From the NCBI GenBank assembly GCA_017607445.1, contig JAEVHH010000004.1, positions 1 to 64,000 of the forward strand: DNA of 64,000 nt. Reading direction: 5' to 3'. Below, in pieces: positions 10,852 through 22,900 of this stretch. Positions within the stretch are counted from its first letter, which is position 1; every line of letters starts with the position of its first letter. The notes under the pieces are model-generated. The model worked only from the letters and a program-made list of their open reading frames with translations. It was not told the origin of the DNA and made no database searches. The translations under genes were made by a program, and so were the position numbers. Source of the stretch: Histoplasma ohiense (lineage: Eukaryota > Ascomycota > Eurotiomycetes > Onygenales > Ajellomycetaceae).

Positions 10852-11149
10852 AAGAAAAGATTGTATGAAGAGGATTTTTATAGAAGAAAGTTTGAAGTTA
10901 AATAATATCAGAGACTGCTTCATAGTGAAGTGTGAAGCAGAAGAACATTAAGAGCTATACAGAAGAATCATTAGAAACTATATAAATACAGAGTATAGAG
11001 CAGAAGAATCATTGAGAGCTATATGAAAGAATCATTAAAGACTACATGAGCACAGAGCACAGAGTGAAAGAACATTGAAAGTTACACAAAATCACAATGA
11101 CAGAAGTTGATTGTGTAAGTTAATTGCTAACAGATGCTAATCCATCACA
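10852..11149 (-). repeat. Truncated Gypsy-A LTR (solo, reverse)
   Basis: Matches the inner and terminal part of the Gypsy-A LTR in reverse and ends ...TAATCCATCACA. Roughly the first 110 bases of the reverse LTR (TGTAACGGG end) are missing and replaced by repeat R1. No internal Gypsy sequence adjoins it. Confidence 0.8.
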
Positions 11150-11443
11150 ATTATATTATTCAAAAATATAGTTGAATTCAAAAAGATAATAGAAATCACA
11201 GAGTTTTTTGAAGTGATATATCAAGTTCTTAATTTTGTTCAGAAGAATCTCAATACTGATGTTATTGTAGACAGTGATCTTATAAGATTTTATATACTGA
11301 AGTAGAAGACAGATTGCTTCATAATATCTTTTTTTGAAAATGATTATAGAATCAAAAACTGTAAACTTCAGATTTAAAATAATCTTATACTTCTTTTTGA
11401 TATAGATTATCAGATTGATACAGTACAAAATGAAATCAAATAA
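11150..11443. other. AT-rich stretch, unidentified
   Basis: About 290 bases of AT-rich sequence between the LTR fragment and the minisatellite element. A 90-codon minus-strand frame (11156-11428), rich in Ile, Lys, Leu and Tyr, is open but has no motif I recognise. It may be decayed transposon coding sequence. Confidence 0.3.
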
Positions 11444-12185
11444 GACTATGATTTACTCTATATAGATGATATAATATTATAAGTGTTATCAAAAATCATT
11501 ATCTATTAAAAGAAGTTTAATGTATTTATACTCTAGTTCTATTTTGAACTAGTAATGATAGTGATAGATAGATTCACTGCAGTGGATTGATTGACAGTGA
11601 TAGATTAGCAGTGATAGATTGACAGCAGCAATAGATTAGCAGTGATAGATTAGCAGTGATAGATTAGCAGCAATAGATTGGCAGCAAGGAATAGCTTAGC
11701 AGTGAGAGATAGATTAGCAGTGGTAGATAAATTGGCAGCAAGGGATAGCTTAGCAGCAAGGAATAGCTTAGCAGTGAGAGATAGCTTAGCAGCGGTAGAT
11801 AAATTGACAGCAAGAGATAGCTTAGCAGCAAGGGATAGCTTAGCAGCGAGGGATAGCTTAGCAGCGAGGGATAGCTTAGCAGCAAGGGATAGCTTAGCAG
11901 CGAGGGATAGCTTAGCAGCGAGGGATAGCTTAGCAGCAAGGGATAGCTTAGCAGCGAGGGATAGCTTAGCAGCAAGGGATAGCTTAGCAGCAAGGGATAG
12001 CTTAGCAGCGAGGGATAGCTTAGCAGCAAGGGATAGCTTAGCAGCAAGGGATAGCTTAGCAGTGAGAGATAGCTTAGCAGTGGTAGATAAATTGGCAGCA
12101 AGGGATAGCTTAGCAGCAAGGGACAGCTTAGCAGTGAGACATAGCTTAGCAGTGAGGGATAGCTGAGCAAGATTGGCAGCAGTAG
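11444..12185. repeat. Minisatellite (18 bp unit) with flanking arm shared with the hAT element at 51200
   Basis: From about 11560 to 12180 an 18 bp unit (GATAGCTTAGCAGCAAGG and variants) repeats roughly 25 times, with shorter GATAGATTAGCAGT units at the left. The left flank (11444-11560) matches 51411-51540 closely, so this is a second copy of the minisatellite-bearing hAT; its left terminal repeat is not present here and the right flank diverges. Both strands are open across the array because 18 is a multiple of three. Confidence 0.85.
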
Positions 12186-12649
12186 CTGGTAGATAAGAGG
12201 TAATATCTTGGAGTATGCACTAGCTAATTGTGCTGAGGTATCTTTTTGTTACTTGGCAGGCACGTGTGGCTGGGAGGTACTCAGGGGGGACTTGGCACAG
12301 ATGTGTTGGAACACAAAAATCAATCAGAGTTTTCTCAAACAGAGAATAAAGAATAACTCAAGCAACTGTGGATCAAATTAAACAAGATTTTAATAGATTA
12401 TTAATATACAATAGATCTATCTCTGATCAAAATCTGAATTGATTTGACCCAGTATTGATGGAGTAATTTGATGAAATGTTGAAAATCCACTCAAGCAGAT
12501 GTCAAAACACTATTCATCAAATATCTCTCTCAAAACTTCATCAAATCTTTTCAAATTTGCAGCAGTTACTGATGAAGACAGCAGGAATCAATTGAGAGTA
12601 CTCTCATTGTCTAATTTGAAAAATTGAGCTTGTTGAGGGTTTTACTTGT
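12186..12649. other. No gene seen; possible short LTR-like sequence
   Basis: No coding signal. A TGTTGGAACACAAAAATC stretch near 12303 looks like the start of a Copia-type LTR and TGTTGGGACA occurs near 12647, but I cannot find a matched partner or coding region, so this is only a suggestion. Confidence 0.25.
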
Positions 12650-12784
12650 TGGGACAACTTTGAATATCAGCGGAGGTTTACTCCAAGTAACCCTAAGGGG
12701 GCTAGGATATTTCTGGTTAGTGTGAACTTAATTTGTTAGCAAAATGGGTGAACTCCAGTGGAGTTCAACGTGCAATAGTTATAG
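12650..12784 (+). repeat. Repeat R1, copy 2 (~130 bp)
   Basis: Second copy of the 10726-10851 repeat, same orientation, 1.8 kb away. It contains a 19-base perfect palindrome centred on GAACTCCAGTGGAGTTC. It is followed directly by a LINE-2 fragment. Confidence 0.65.
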
Positions 12785-12872
12785 TATCTGAATTCAGATA
12801 ACAACTCTTGAGAAGATTTAATTTATATAGACTGTTCATTCACTTCTGATCTGATATATGATCATTTATGAC
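12785..12872 (-). repeat. LINE-2 family fragment
   Basis: Reverse complement resembles about 16700-16800 in the LINE-2 insertion (shared stretches such as AACTCTTGAGAAGA and TTCACTTCTGAT). It is a short orphan piece abutting the trinucleotide tail of the reverse LINE copy. Confidence 0.5.
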
Positions 12873-14750
12873 AGATTATTATTATTATTATTCTTCAATT
12901 ATAGATGCATGCAGTCAGTGACTATGACATCTATCCGAAACACTTCAGAATTTTTCAACTCAAGAATAATTTAATATACAAAGACAATTTAAAACATGCA
13001 TTATCAGAATTTCAGCTCAGAATCAAACAACTATTCAAACTGTTTCATCAAAGAAATCAAAATCAAAAGAATGTCAGCAAGCCAACACAACTTAGTTTGA
13101 AAACAAAAGAAATAAACATTGTAAAAGACAGCTTTATTATAACAAGGAAAAGAAAAACCACTGACAACAACTATAACATCAACAAAAAACAAACCAAACT
13201 TTTCAAAACAAATTAAAACTGATCATAAACAACTTAAGAGAGACTTCAAAGCAAGATGAAAAGAAAGACTAAAAGAAAAATCAAAATAAATCAAATTGAA
13301 AATCTGATCTCAATATTTTTAACAGACAATTCATTCAAACTCTTGTAGCAACATTTGATTCTTTCAAATATTCAATTAAAAACTTGTTTTCAGTTTCTGT
13401 ATTGAATAATAGATTCAAATTTAATTGTTCCAATTCAAACTTCTTTCTCAGTTTCAATCTCAATTCTGAATACTTTGCACAAAGTAACAGAAGATGCTCT
13501 GGATTTTCATATAACTGACAATCTAAACATAGACTATTTAAATCATCTTTAAACTTTGTTAAATATGATTTGAAGTAACTGTGTTCAAGCTTTAACTGCA
13601 TTATTGTAGCAAAAAGTTTCTTTTTACACTTTATTGAACAAGTCTTCCACTTTGGCTTTGTTTCAAATCTGGAGTAATACACACTTTTTCTTTGCATAAG
13701 TCAGATATCTTGCCATTTTTGCAAACATGATTCTCTTATTTTTCACTTAATAAAAGCTCATATTACAATTCTTTGAAAGCAGACTTCTAATTCAGTTGCT
13801 TTTTTTGCAGCTCTATCAGCCATTTCATTGTCATATATACTCATATGAGCAGACACTCAGTGAAGATGAATAGAACAATTGAATGAGATTTTTCTTTGAA
13901 TATTTTGAAGACTTTTCAAAATCAGCTCTAGCATTGACTGTTCACTGCTGATTTTATTACTTTGAAATCTTTTAAACTCTGTTTGACTATCAGAGAATAT
14001 TCAAATATGCTCAAATTCTTTCCATTGTTCAATCTTCATTTCAATCAATTTGAAAGCTCTTGAAATTGCAAATAATTCAGCATTAAAAACTTCTGACTCT
14101 TTTCTAATTTGTCAAGAATCAAGAATATAGTTTTTATCATTTTCTGAATATGCTATTCCAGCTCCAAGATTGCCTGTTTTCTCACATTTTGAGTCATCAG
14201 TGTATATAAGAATTGCTTTATTTTTCATTTGTTTCAAAAGCTTTAAATATTCTTGAGTCTGATCTTCTTTTGAAAGTTGACTAACATTTAAGTCAACAAG
14301 ATTATCAAGACTTTTCTTTCAAGAAGAGAGATTTTCAATAGCTATTCTCTCTACATTTAAACTAGAGAAACAGTTCTTAATCATTGAGTAAATTCTAAAT
14401 AGCTGAGATGATATTCTTCTTCTTTGTAAAGAACTTGAATTTTCAGATAAATCAGTTTCATTTCAATCAAGATAAAGTTCCCAATCTAATTCTAATTTAT
14501 TTGATTTATTTGAAAAAGAACTTGAAACTCTCTTTTTAATAGAATGATGTGAATATAGCTTCATAATTCTGAGAGTATAATTCATACAGATTTTATCAAA
14601 TCTCATTTGTGATGGAGAAATAGAGGCTTCAATTTCTATAGCTTTAATTGAAGTAGTTTTGAATACTTCTAAGATCTTTCTTAAAGCTAAGTTTTGAAGT
14701 TTTTGAAATCTTTCTATAAAGTGTTTTTGACCTCTCCACCACATCTGAAC

Positions 14751-16937
14751 ACTGTTCCGTACAACACCCGTCGCAACTCTATACCGGGATGCCGGGCTCC
14801 CATCAGCAATGGTAGCTCTGGAGGAGGTCAAAATGCGTTTCATGACAAGGCTTCAGATGATGGATGAGAGACATCCACTGATTTCATAAATAGCTCTTTC
14901 AATGATCACATATGAAAGAGAGGCTGAAATCTGACAGTATCTGAAGATCAAGATTCAGAGGTTGAAGATGCTGCTGTCTGCAGTCAATAGATTCACACTT
15001 ATCATTTCACACTATTCAGAGAGATGCAAAACAGATTTCACAGAGAGTGTAGATAAAAAAAGTACTACTCAGATATTCAAGAAATGATAAGAAAGTCAAT
15101 CTTTAACAGATCTATATATTTTCTCAGATGAATCAGAACAGATTCTTGACAACAGCAAACAGATGAACTATAACTTCATAATCTATCAGAGAAACAAACA
15201 GCTGATCAGCTTCTCAGCTGCACTGAGTTCTATATCATATATCTTCAATACTGAGACAGTTGATGTCTGCTGTGTATTAGAGTGTATGATGAAGCTTCTA
15301 CTCTGTGTCACAGATGACAGTATCAATTCTTGAATCTGACTTTGTCTTGACAACACCTCAGTCATCTGAGATATATGAGACAGTGTGGTGGCTTTCTTGA
15401 ACTGAGTCTACAGCTACTGTTATAAGCTTCTCAGATAATATAATATGAGTCTGAAATGAGTTTCTGAGCATATGAGAATAAAGAACAATGAGAAAGCAGA
15501 CTGTCTGACTAAGTGAGCAGTCTCATCTACTGCAGTTTCAGTCTATAAACTTGAGATCATATCCACAGTCAGTGGGATCTGCACAGTGATCAAACAGCTC
15601 AGTCAAAAAACAGAGTAAGAGTGATAAAGCAGAATCTGTGAAAAGTTCTCTGACTGATATCAGAGCTGAAGATTCAGCAGACTGACTGTGAAATATTAAG
15701 TAAAAATCTCTTCAGAGCTCATCATATTACAGTATACTCTTCATCACTGACTTGCACTTCACTTCTCTCATGAAGACTTTTTCTGATATCACAGATGCTT
15801 TCAGCATGCAGATGCAAGACTTATCTGTATCTGTGAATACAATAAGAGCTCAGAATATTTGATACTTTGTTGATATTTGCAGAGATACTTCTCTCACTGA
15901 CTCAAGAGATCAGCAGTATAATTATACAACTGAGTAACAGCTATTGTCTATCTAGAGTCTCTGATCTCTACAGACTTTGTAGAATTGCTTGATCATATAC
16001 AGTTCTACACACAGTACTGCATGAGATAACACAGCTGTTTGAGCACACATCATCAGACAGCCTCTTATAGCAAGGTGATACAGATAGCACAATGTCTGAT
16101 ACAACTGATTTGATCAGTACAATAGATTCAACTGATGCAATTGATACAAATGATGCAATCAGTTCAATCAATACAATCAGCTCAATTGATTCAATTGATA
16201 CAATTGATTCAATCATTTCAATTGATACAAATGATTCAATCGATTCAATTGATTCAACTGATGCAAATGATTCAATCAGTATGATTGACTCATCTGTTTC
16301 AACTAGCTGTGATGTAATCAGTACAGTCTGTATACTGACTCAGTTGCTTTTTGCTGTCAGTATACACTCTTCTTTTCTTTTTCTACTGCTCTCACTGTCT
16401 CTCTTCATTTCTTTTCTCTCACAATCTTCTTCAGTGCTCTCTTCTCTCTCTCTCTCTAAGCTTGTGCTGAGTTATATGACTGCAATGTGTCACAGATGAC
16501 ACAGTCTTTTCTTCACTTCTCTCTTTATTCTTCTTTTCAGTACACTCATTTTTCTTTTTTTTTTTTATCTATTTCATCTGTCTTTCTTCTGTTGTTGAAA
16601 GTGCAGACAGTTCTCAGATCAACTGAGAGAGTTATTTCTTTCTATTCACTATAAAGCTTTTCAGATACAGCAGCAGTGATCCTCTTGAAAACCACACTAT
16701 AGCTTCATCATGAATGATCATACATTGAATCAGAAGTGAATATACAGCTTGAAAAAATTCTTTTCAATGAGCTGAGTCTTCTCAAGAGTTGTCATCTGAA
16801 TTCTGTTTTCTCTCTCTCTGTGTACATAGAAATCTCTTTAGTGTAGCATATCTTCATGCTCTTTGAGAGACTTCTGAAACACAGACACTGTCTGTGTTTT
16901 TTCTGAGATGTTAAATCAATACAAACAAACAAACAAA
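14751..16937 (+). mobile_element. LINE-2 insertion (second non-LTR family) with CpG-rich 5' head
   Basis: This 2187 bp unit is bounded by the duplicated 12 bp CCACATCTGAAC. It ends in an ACAA-repeat tail (16920-16937), showing plus-strand non-LTR insertion. About 15100-15560 encodes a decayed RNase H domain (SDESEQ, LDNTSVIW, RIKNNEKADCL), so it is the 3' part of an ORF2. The first ~86 bases are CpG-rich, open in one frame and unlike the decayed remainder, resembling a separate sequence fused to the LINE body. No RT motif is visible, in keeping with a 5' truncated copy. Confidence 0.75.
16105..16290 (+). repeat. Degenerate TCAATTGAT-type tandem repeat within LINE-2
   Basis: Interspersed units of TTCAATTGATACAATTGA type, giving an Asp/Ser/Ile/Thr-rich reading frame on the plus strand. 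It lies downstream of the RNase H remnant. Low-complexity expansion is the likeliest explanation. Confidence 0.6.
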
Positions 16938-17210
16938 CCACATCTGAACTGCATAATCTGAAACAGAGATCACACAGGCAATATATAATTGTCTCATTGC
17001 TTGAAATATAAGACCTCTTTCAGTATTTGAAAGTCTCAATATACTGTTTAAAATTCTTTCAGCATTTGCAGTTTTTATTTGCATATGAGATTTAAAATTC
17101 AATTGAGAATCTAATCAAACACCAAGTCATCTAACTGAGTTTTTAGATTTAATTGAATGATTTAAAAGCTTAACTTCAGTATCTTTTTCTCTGAAATTTG
17201 GATAAAAATA

Positions 17211-17446
17211 ATAGCAATAGTAATATAATAGTAATAATAGTGTAGCATAGCTAATCACTAAGAAAGAAAAGAAAGAGAAAGAAGATGTGTGAAATACATA
17301 CATTGATATATATATATATATAAAAATAGCAGTAGTAAGAGCATAATGAAAAGAGGTAAGAATAAACAAAGATAATATATAATAAAGAAATAATAAACAA
17401 ATGCATTACAATATCAAAATCAATTATAATAAATATAATATAATAA
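17211..17446. other. Low-complexity AT-rich filler
   Basis: Short imperfect AAT/ATA and TA repeats (a TA run near 17315) with no gene signal. It separates the LINE copy from an LTR fragment. Confidence 0.5.
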
Positions 17447-17597
17447 CAATATTATCTATATAACACTCACTGATATTTATAGATTATAGAAAATCAGTGA
17501 TTAATTTTAAATAACAGAGATTACTATCTTTTTAATATTTTTTGTATATATTTTATACTATTTTTATAATTATTTCTATAATATATTTCTTACATTT
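17447..17597 (+). repeat. Gypsy-B LTR fragment, heavily C-to-T decayed
   Basis: Aligns with the last ~150 bases of the Gypsy-B LTR (39615-39765), sharing the CTATATAA...CTCACTGAT core and the TCTTACA terminus. Unlike other copies it has lost C in most contexts, not just CpG, giving long T runs. Confidence 0.7.
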
Positions 17598-18420
17598 TTC
17601 TCATTCTTCTCTGCAGCTGCAGAGTCAGCAGTAATTATATTATTAAAGATAATGAACTGCTTATTTTCTATTATTTTCATATTAATATATATGTTTTGTA
17701 TATATCTTTTACTAATGTATTTGTATGTAATAGAGACAATTCATTATTTATCAGACTGTAAACTACAGTGTTTACTTAGTGAATTATAATAACAATTCAT
17801 ATAGATCTTCTTCAATATATCAGAGATTACAATATATTCAATAAACAGATTATAATTTTTCTTATATAAACTGTATAATAAATTGATTTTGATATCAAAA
17901 CTGTGAATAAATGTTGATTCTATATTTATTATTTTTTTTAATTGAGATTCAAAGTTCTTCTGATATAGTATTATATTTCTCTTGAATTTTATTTTTCACA
18001 GCTGTGCAACAACTCTGTTGTTATTTCTGATGATTTATTCAATTAATAGTTGTAGTTTATATTCTAATATTCATATATTGATAAACTGTTGATATAACTG
18101 TTGAAGAATGAGTGTAGATGAGCTGATGAGTTGCTGAGACTATTGAAAATCAAATACAAATAAATTGATAAACTATTAAAAATGAAGTAAAAGTGAATTA
18201 ATGAATAATATAAATTGCTGAGTTTTCAGAATCTGCTGAGTTTACTGAATTTGCTCTGTATTATTATTAACTGTAATTTCATCATTTCTAAGCTGTTTTT
18301 CTTTATTTTTTAATGATTCTCTACTTATATTCAGTCATTTTGACTGCTTTGATTGTATTACAGATGTTTTGAGAATTGATAGATGTAAATCATTATATTT
18401 CAGATATTTATTATTTGATT
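17598..18420 (-). pseudogene. Inverted, decayed copy of the Helitron companion gene
   Basis: The reverse complement matches 18671-19455, the first part of the DUF3716-type gene including its intron region. Shared landmarks include CATCTGTAATACAATC, AGTAGAGAA and GCAGCTGCAGAG. It stands head-to-head with the intact gene, separated by the 18421-18670 terminal repeat, and is strongly AT-shifted. The GTAAGT donor is not obviously preserved. It is a remnant of a second element or an inverted duplication. Confidence 0.75.
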
Positions 18421-18678
18421 ACAAGCAGCAATCGCTCGCTTGCGCTCGCTTATCCAGCTTGAAAACGCGCCGTTTAATCCCTCGGGCGAACGTAATGAGA
18501 TATCCAACGGCCGCACGTGACTCGTATACGTGAATTCCATGTTAATCTACGGCTGTCAATAGAGAACAATCACATAGATGAAAAAGATGAATAACACTGT
18601 AGTAGTGTTGTAGAGTTAATGTAGAAGCACTAAGCAAGGTGTAATTAAATGCCAGGCAGCTCATGTAGAGAATATAGT
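18421..18678 (+). repeat. Left terminal inverted repeat
   Basis: Matches the reverse complement of 25010-25266 for about 257 bp. The outermost ~120 bases are CpG-rich and contain CGCTCGC TTG CGCTCGC, a direct duplication of a heptamer, plus AACGCGCCG and CGGCCGCACGTG. The inner half is CpG-poor. It ends just upstream of the plus-strand gene and may carry its promoter. Confidence 0.85.
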
Positions 18679-18701
18679 GATTACAATCAAATAGCAAGAA
18701 A

Positions 18702-19779
18702 TTGAAATGCAACAATTTACACCTATCAACCCCTGAAACATCTGTAATACAATCGAAGCAGCCAAAATGGCTGAATGTAAGTAGAGAACCATCAAAAGAT
18801 GAAGAGAAACAGCCCAGAAATGATGGAATTACAGTTAACAATAGTGCAGAGCAAGCCCAGCAGCCCACACCACTCATCAACCCACTCCTGCTCTGCCCCC
18901 AGCAGCCTCAGCAGCCCCAGCAGTCTCAGCAGCCCCAGCAGCCCACCAGCCCACCTGCGCCCATCCCCCAGCAGCCACACCAGCAGCCCGTCAACACATG
19001 GACACCAGAACATAGGCTACAGCTGCTGGTAGAACAAATCACCAGAGATGGCAGTGGAGTCATTGCACAACTGCAAGAGATGAGATCCAAGAGGGATATA
19101 GTGCTGCATGAGAAGAATTTCAAGCTCCAGCTAAAAAGAACAACAAACATGGAATCAGCACTTGTCCACAGCTGTGACACCAAAGCCAACCCACCATGCA
19201 GCTCATGTGAGAAGGGCCACAGTCTGTTTGTTGGATGTATTGTGATCTTCAGCATGTTGAAGAGAGCCTGTGCGAATTGTCACTACAATTCACTAAGCAA
19301 ACACTGCAGCTTGCAGCCCAGTAAGTAATGGATTGTCTCTATATATAGCATGCAAATACATTAGCAAAATGTATATGAAAAACATATATGCTGACATGGA
19401 AATAACAGAGAATCAGCAGTCCACTGGCCCTGCAGCTGCAGAGGAGAATGAGAAGAGGAAAGGAAAGAGAAAGAAGTGGGCTGTCAGTGTGGAGCTGAGC
19501 CAGGCAGCTGAGTCATCTGATTCAGCAAAAAAGAAACAGGTGTCATTTGTGGCTCTGGAGGATGAAGAGAAGAATGATGAGGTGAGTGACAGTGGGGCCA
19601 TGGAGCTGGAGTTGTTGCAGCTGTGGGCGGAGGTGTACTGGCTCTGTAATATGGAGAAAGAGATGGAGCAGTTGTGTAGAGAGTGGGATGAGGCCATGAA
19701 TCTGTTGCAGATGGCTCAGCTCAGTCAACAGAGTGTCTCTGTGGGCATTACAGCTCTGATTAAAAAACTTGAAAAATAG
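18702..19779 (+). CDS. DUF3716-type cysteine-rich protein, companion gene of the Rep/helicase element
   Basis: Two exons, 18702-19320 and 19409-19779, joined across an 88 bp intron (GTAAGT...GCTGAC...ACAG) in phase 1, giving about 329 residues without a stop. There is a Pro/Gln-rich stretch (about residues 60-95), a charged helix, then the Cys module PPCSSCEKG...CANCHYNS...HCSL, which resembles the fungal DUF3716 domain; a basic segment (KRKGKRKKW) and a Leu/Glu-rich coiled-coil tail follow. The 5' end is uncertain: 18702 is a TTG and no in-frame ATG occurs before the domain, so an upstream exon may be missing. It runs tail-to-tail with the helicase ORF. Function is unknown; nucleic-acid binding is a guess from the Cys and basic regions. 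Confidence 0.7.
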
Positions 19780-19990
19780 AGGGTGGCATGGGCGGGCTGT
19801 ATGGGCCATGTGAGGTGTGAGATGAGCCCAGTGGGGTGTTATTGCTTTTTTCTTTTTTTTAATAGTTAGTGCCAATTTTTGCAATGACAGTTTTTTTTAC
19901 ATGTCCAAAGACTCCTATTTTAACACCTGAAGATGGCATTCTGTAGACAAAGAAGAAAAAACAGTAGTAGCAGAAAGATTAATTGAGAAA

Positions 19991-22900
19991 TCATAGAACC
20001 TCTGAATATATCTCATTTAACATACATCCCTCACCATCCTCATTCAGCAGAACAGTCAACTGGCTGACATTCATAGTTCAAGAGAGTGCAACATACAGCT
20101 GACCATGTGAGAATACAGAGTTTCTGAGATCAACACCAACTGTAGAAAGAGACTGCCCCTGGGACTTGTTGATTGTCATTGCAAAACATGGACAGACTGG
20201 AAACTGATGGTGAGTCATGCCAAATGGAATCTCAACAGATTGAGCATGTAGATCAATCCATGGCAATATATGAACTGAACCCTTATATGTGCTGGATATG
20301 ATCTTCACCTCAAGTAAACAGATTGTCATCCACTGGACAATCATTCTTATGCCATTGCAGAGCCCTTCAGACAGCCGGAGATTTCACAGAAGCATGACAG
20401 AAGTGCCCACTTTCAATCTCAATATAAATAGTGACAGGGCTGAACAGTTAATGGCAGTCAGATATTTGTGAGAGAACTCTTCACAGCTCAGGGCCAGATC
20501 ATCTGTATGAGTCACATCTGCAGCATAGAATGTATGAACATCCCCTGACATGGCCACCATAACCTGTTCATTAATGCAGAATGCATTCTGGTTTAATACA
20601 GTGAGAATGGCACAGCTCTTGAAGTAATCAGAGTGGACTGCTGCAGTTCTAAATCCAGCTGTAGGAAACACCCTCTCACACAGTGCATCGATGTTAGCAG
20701 CTCAATGAATATAGAGTGGAAGGTCAATACAGCCAATGCAGTCTGGATTGTATGACATTTGACCAAGCCAATTCATGAACATCATGTTATCATTATCAAC
20801 AGCTAGTCTCATATTCCTTGTCAAGCATAGTACAGTTAACTGCTGCCATATATGTGAATGCTGCAGGCAAGCTGCAACAACTACAGCACAGCTGTCACAC
20901 AGCACAACAGACAGAGTCTGTGCAAAATCATCATCAAATATAACAGAGACACCACCAAAAAGCTCATCTGATGAACATAAATTCTGAAGAAGACAGTCAA
21001 CAACCTCCATACAATAGTGATGCTGCATGAGGGCCTCATCTCAGATAATCAAATCTACAGCCTGCAGCAGACAGCTCAGTTCACTCTGAATGATAATCTT
21101 TGACACAGAATCTGCATCCAATTCAATTGAAATGGCAAAACATGAGTGAGCTGTTCTGCCACATGGTAAAAGAACAGCTGCAATGTCAGAAGAAGCCACA
21201 CAAAGAACAGTTTTTTCATCTGCATATAGACAGCTATAGAGAGCTCTGTAAAGGAACATTTTGCCAGTGCCACCTGGACCCTGTATAAAATAGTGAGATG
21301 GCTGTAATTCTATCACAGCCAGAATTGAATCATATGCATAGCATTGATCATCATTCAACTGCATCTGCAGGGTGTCTGCAGTGGTGATTTCCTCTATAAG
21401 ATCATAGTTCTGCTCCTCAAAAAGTAGTCAGTTTCCAATAAGATTATCCCATACAGAGCTGCATGTAGGCAGGTTGAAGTCTGCAAGAGTCCTGCCAAAC
21501 TCATGCAGGAGCTGCTGAATAAGAAACAGATCATAGTCATAATATGAATGTTCTGCAGGAGCATTGCTCACACAGTCTGGATTCATCTGAAGCAGTTGAT
21601 GTGGAAGATCATTGCAGAGAGCATGGCAGAAACATGCCCAGAGGGCAGATGAATCTACAACATCCTCATGAATCAATGCAGTGGTGAATACTGACCGCAT
21701 GTGGTGAGCAGTTGTAAATACAACAGCAGATTCAAATGTAATGATCCACTCATTATCATCATGCAGAAGACCAAGCACCTGGCATGCTGCACAGAATGTA
21801 GAGTGGCAAACACCATCCACTGTTCAAAGAGCCTCAAAGCTTGAGGGACCACATATGTTAATAAGAAGCAGCTGTAAGAAGAACACCTCATCATTATATG
21901 GACTGAGATGAGGCAGGTGGTCAATTGACCTTCTCTTCACACAGTTCTTCCATCTTCAGTTACATTTGTCCCAAATCAAATGATGGGGAAATTCTTGGTA
22001 GAGATACTGAGCATCTGAATGTGAACAGTTGTAGGCAAAGAATGCCATGAACTTAGACATGTTATTTGTCAAACATTCAGCCATACATTCATGATCTTCA
22101 TGTTCAGATTCAGGAAAGTAAATCATCTGGTGGTTCGGTAGATGAATAGGCAACATCTCAACTGATGGGAACTCCTGGTGCATACAGAATGCAAATATAC
22201 ACCATACAGCCTCAGTTGGGCTGATATAACACCCATGCAGTCAAATATCAATCTCATCATTGGAGCCAACAATATGAAGGGTAGTGCAGTCTGGGCCCTT
22301 GTAGACATATTTGTTGATATATTTAATAGCTTCAATGGAGGCGCAGACCTCAATGTTTATATGGGCTTTATATGTGCAGATGAGATAGAGGTTGTATGGA
22401 ACAATCCATTGATTGTCAATTACAACCTCACTGTTGTTGACAGTACATTTGAAGGAGGTAGATGGATCATGCTGCTGTCTGTACAAAGAATAGCCATCCT
22501 CTTCAACAGCTGTAGCACTCTGAAAAGCCTTGGGGAAACATTTTGTACATCTGTCATCCTTGTGGCAGGGGCTCACCACGCCAGCATTACATGGACCATG
22601 AATCATGAATTTACAGATCAATTCACTCAATCTGTCTGTATCCTCAGCAGTGCTTGACAGCTCTGCAGATATAATCTCATCAATTGTATCAGGCTGCAAA
22701 AATCACTCAGAGTCCTCTAGTCAGATCAACAGATGCATATGAGGCAGTCCACATTTTTGATATTCAATTGTCCATACCCTGGCCAACATCAGCCTGAACA
22801 GCTGCCCAGATTTGAGAACATCAAGAAAATGAAAAACCTTCATTGCAAAAACATGTACAATCAAATCTGAGCAGTCTGCTGCAGTCTGACCAGAGAGCAA

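Larger units (their letters stand above)
12873..17210 (-). mobile_element. LINE copy 3 (reverse, 5' truncated), split by LINE-2 insertion
   Basis: Reverse copy of the 1999-6316 LINE: the ATT-run tail is at 12873-12890, then 3' UTR, zinc-knuckle region (13335-13697), RNase H (about 13750-14250) and linker, and it resumes at 16950-17210 inside the RT region. Stops and small indels break the frame. It ends near 17210, equivalent to about 4210 of the intact copy, so it is a typical 5' truncation without a tRNA-headed module. The LINE-2 unit interrupts it at a 12 bp duplication (14739-14750 and 16938-16949). Confidence 0.9.

Noticed and set aside
11664..12170. Long ORFs on both strands (162 and 168 codons) through the minisatellite
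   Set aside because: The 18 bp unit has no stop in either frame, so openness is automatic. The Leu/Ser/Tyr-rich and Arg/Asp/Ser-rich translations are mere repeat artefacts.
14751..14836. 5S rRNA or other known structural RNA at the LINE-2 head
   Set aside because: A short GATGGGAG...CCCGG resemblance in reverse does not extend into a 5S-like promoter or fold.
16092..16499. 135-codon Asp/Ser/Ile-rich ORF
   Set aside because: Produced by degenerate TCAATTGAT repeats inside the LINE-2 insertion and open without coding constraint.
22178..22657. 159-codon plus-strand ORF
   Set aside because: Antisense shadow of the Rep domain of the minus-strand helicase, which has the conserved motifs.
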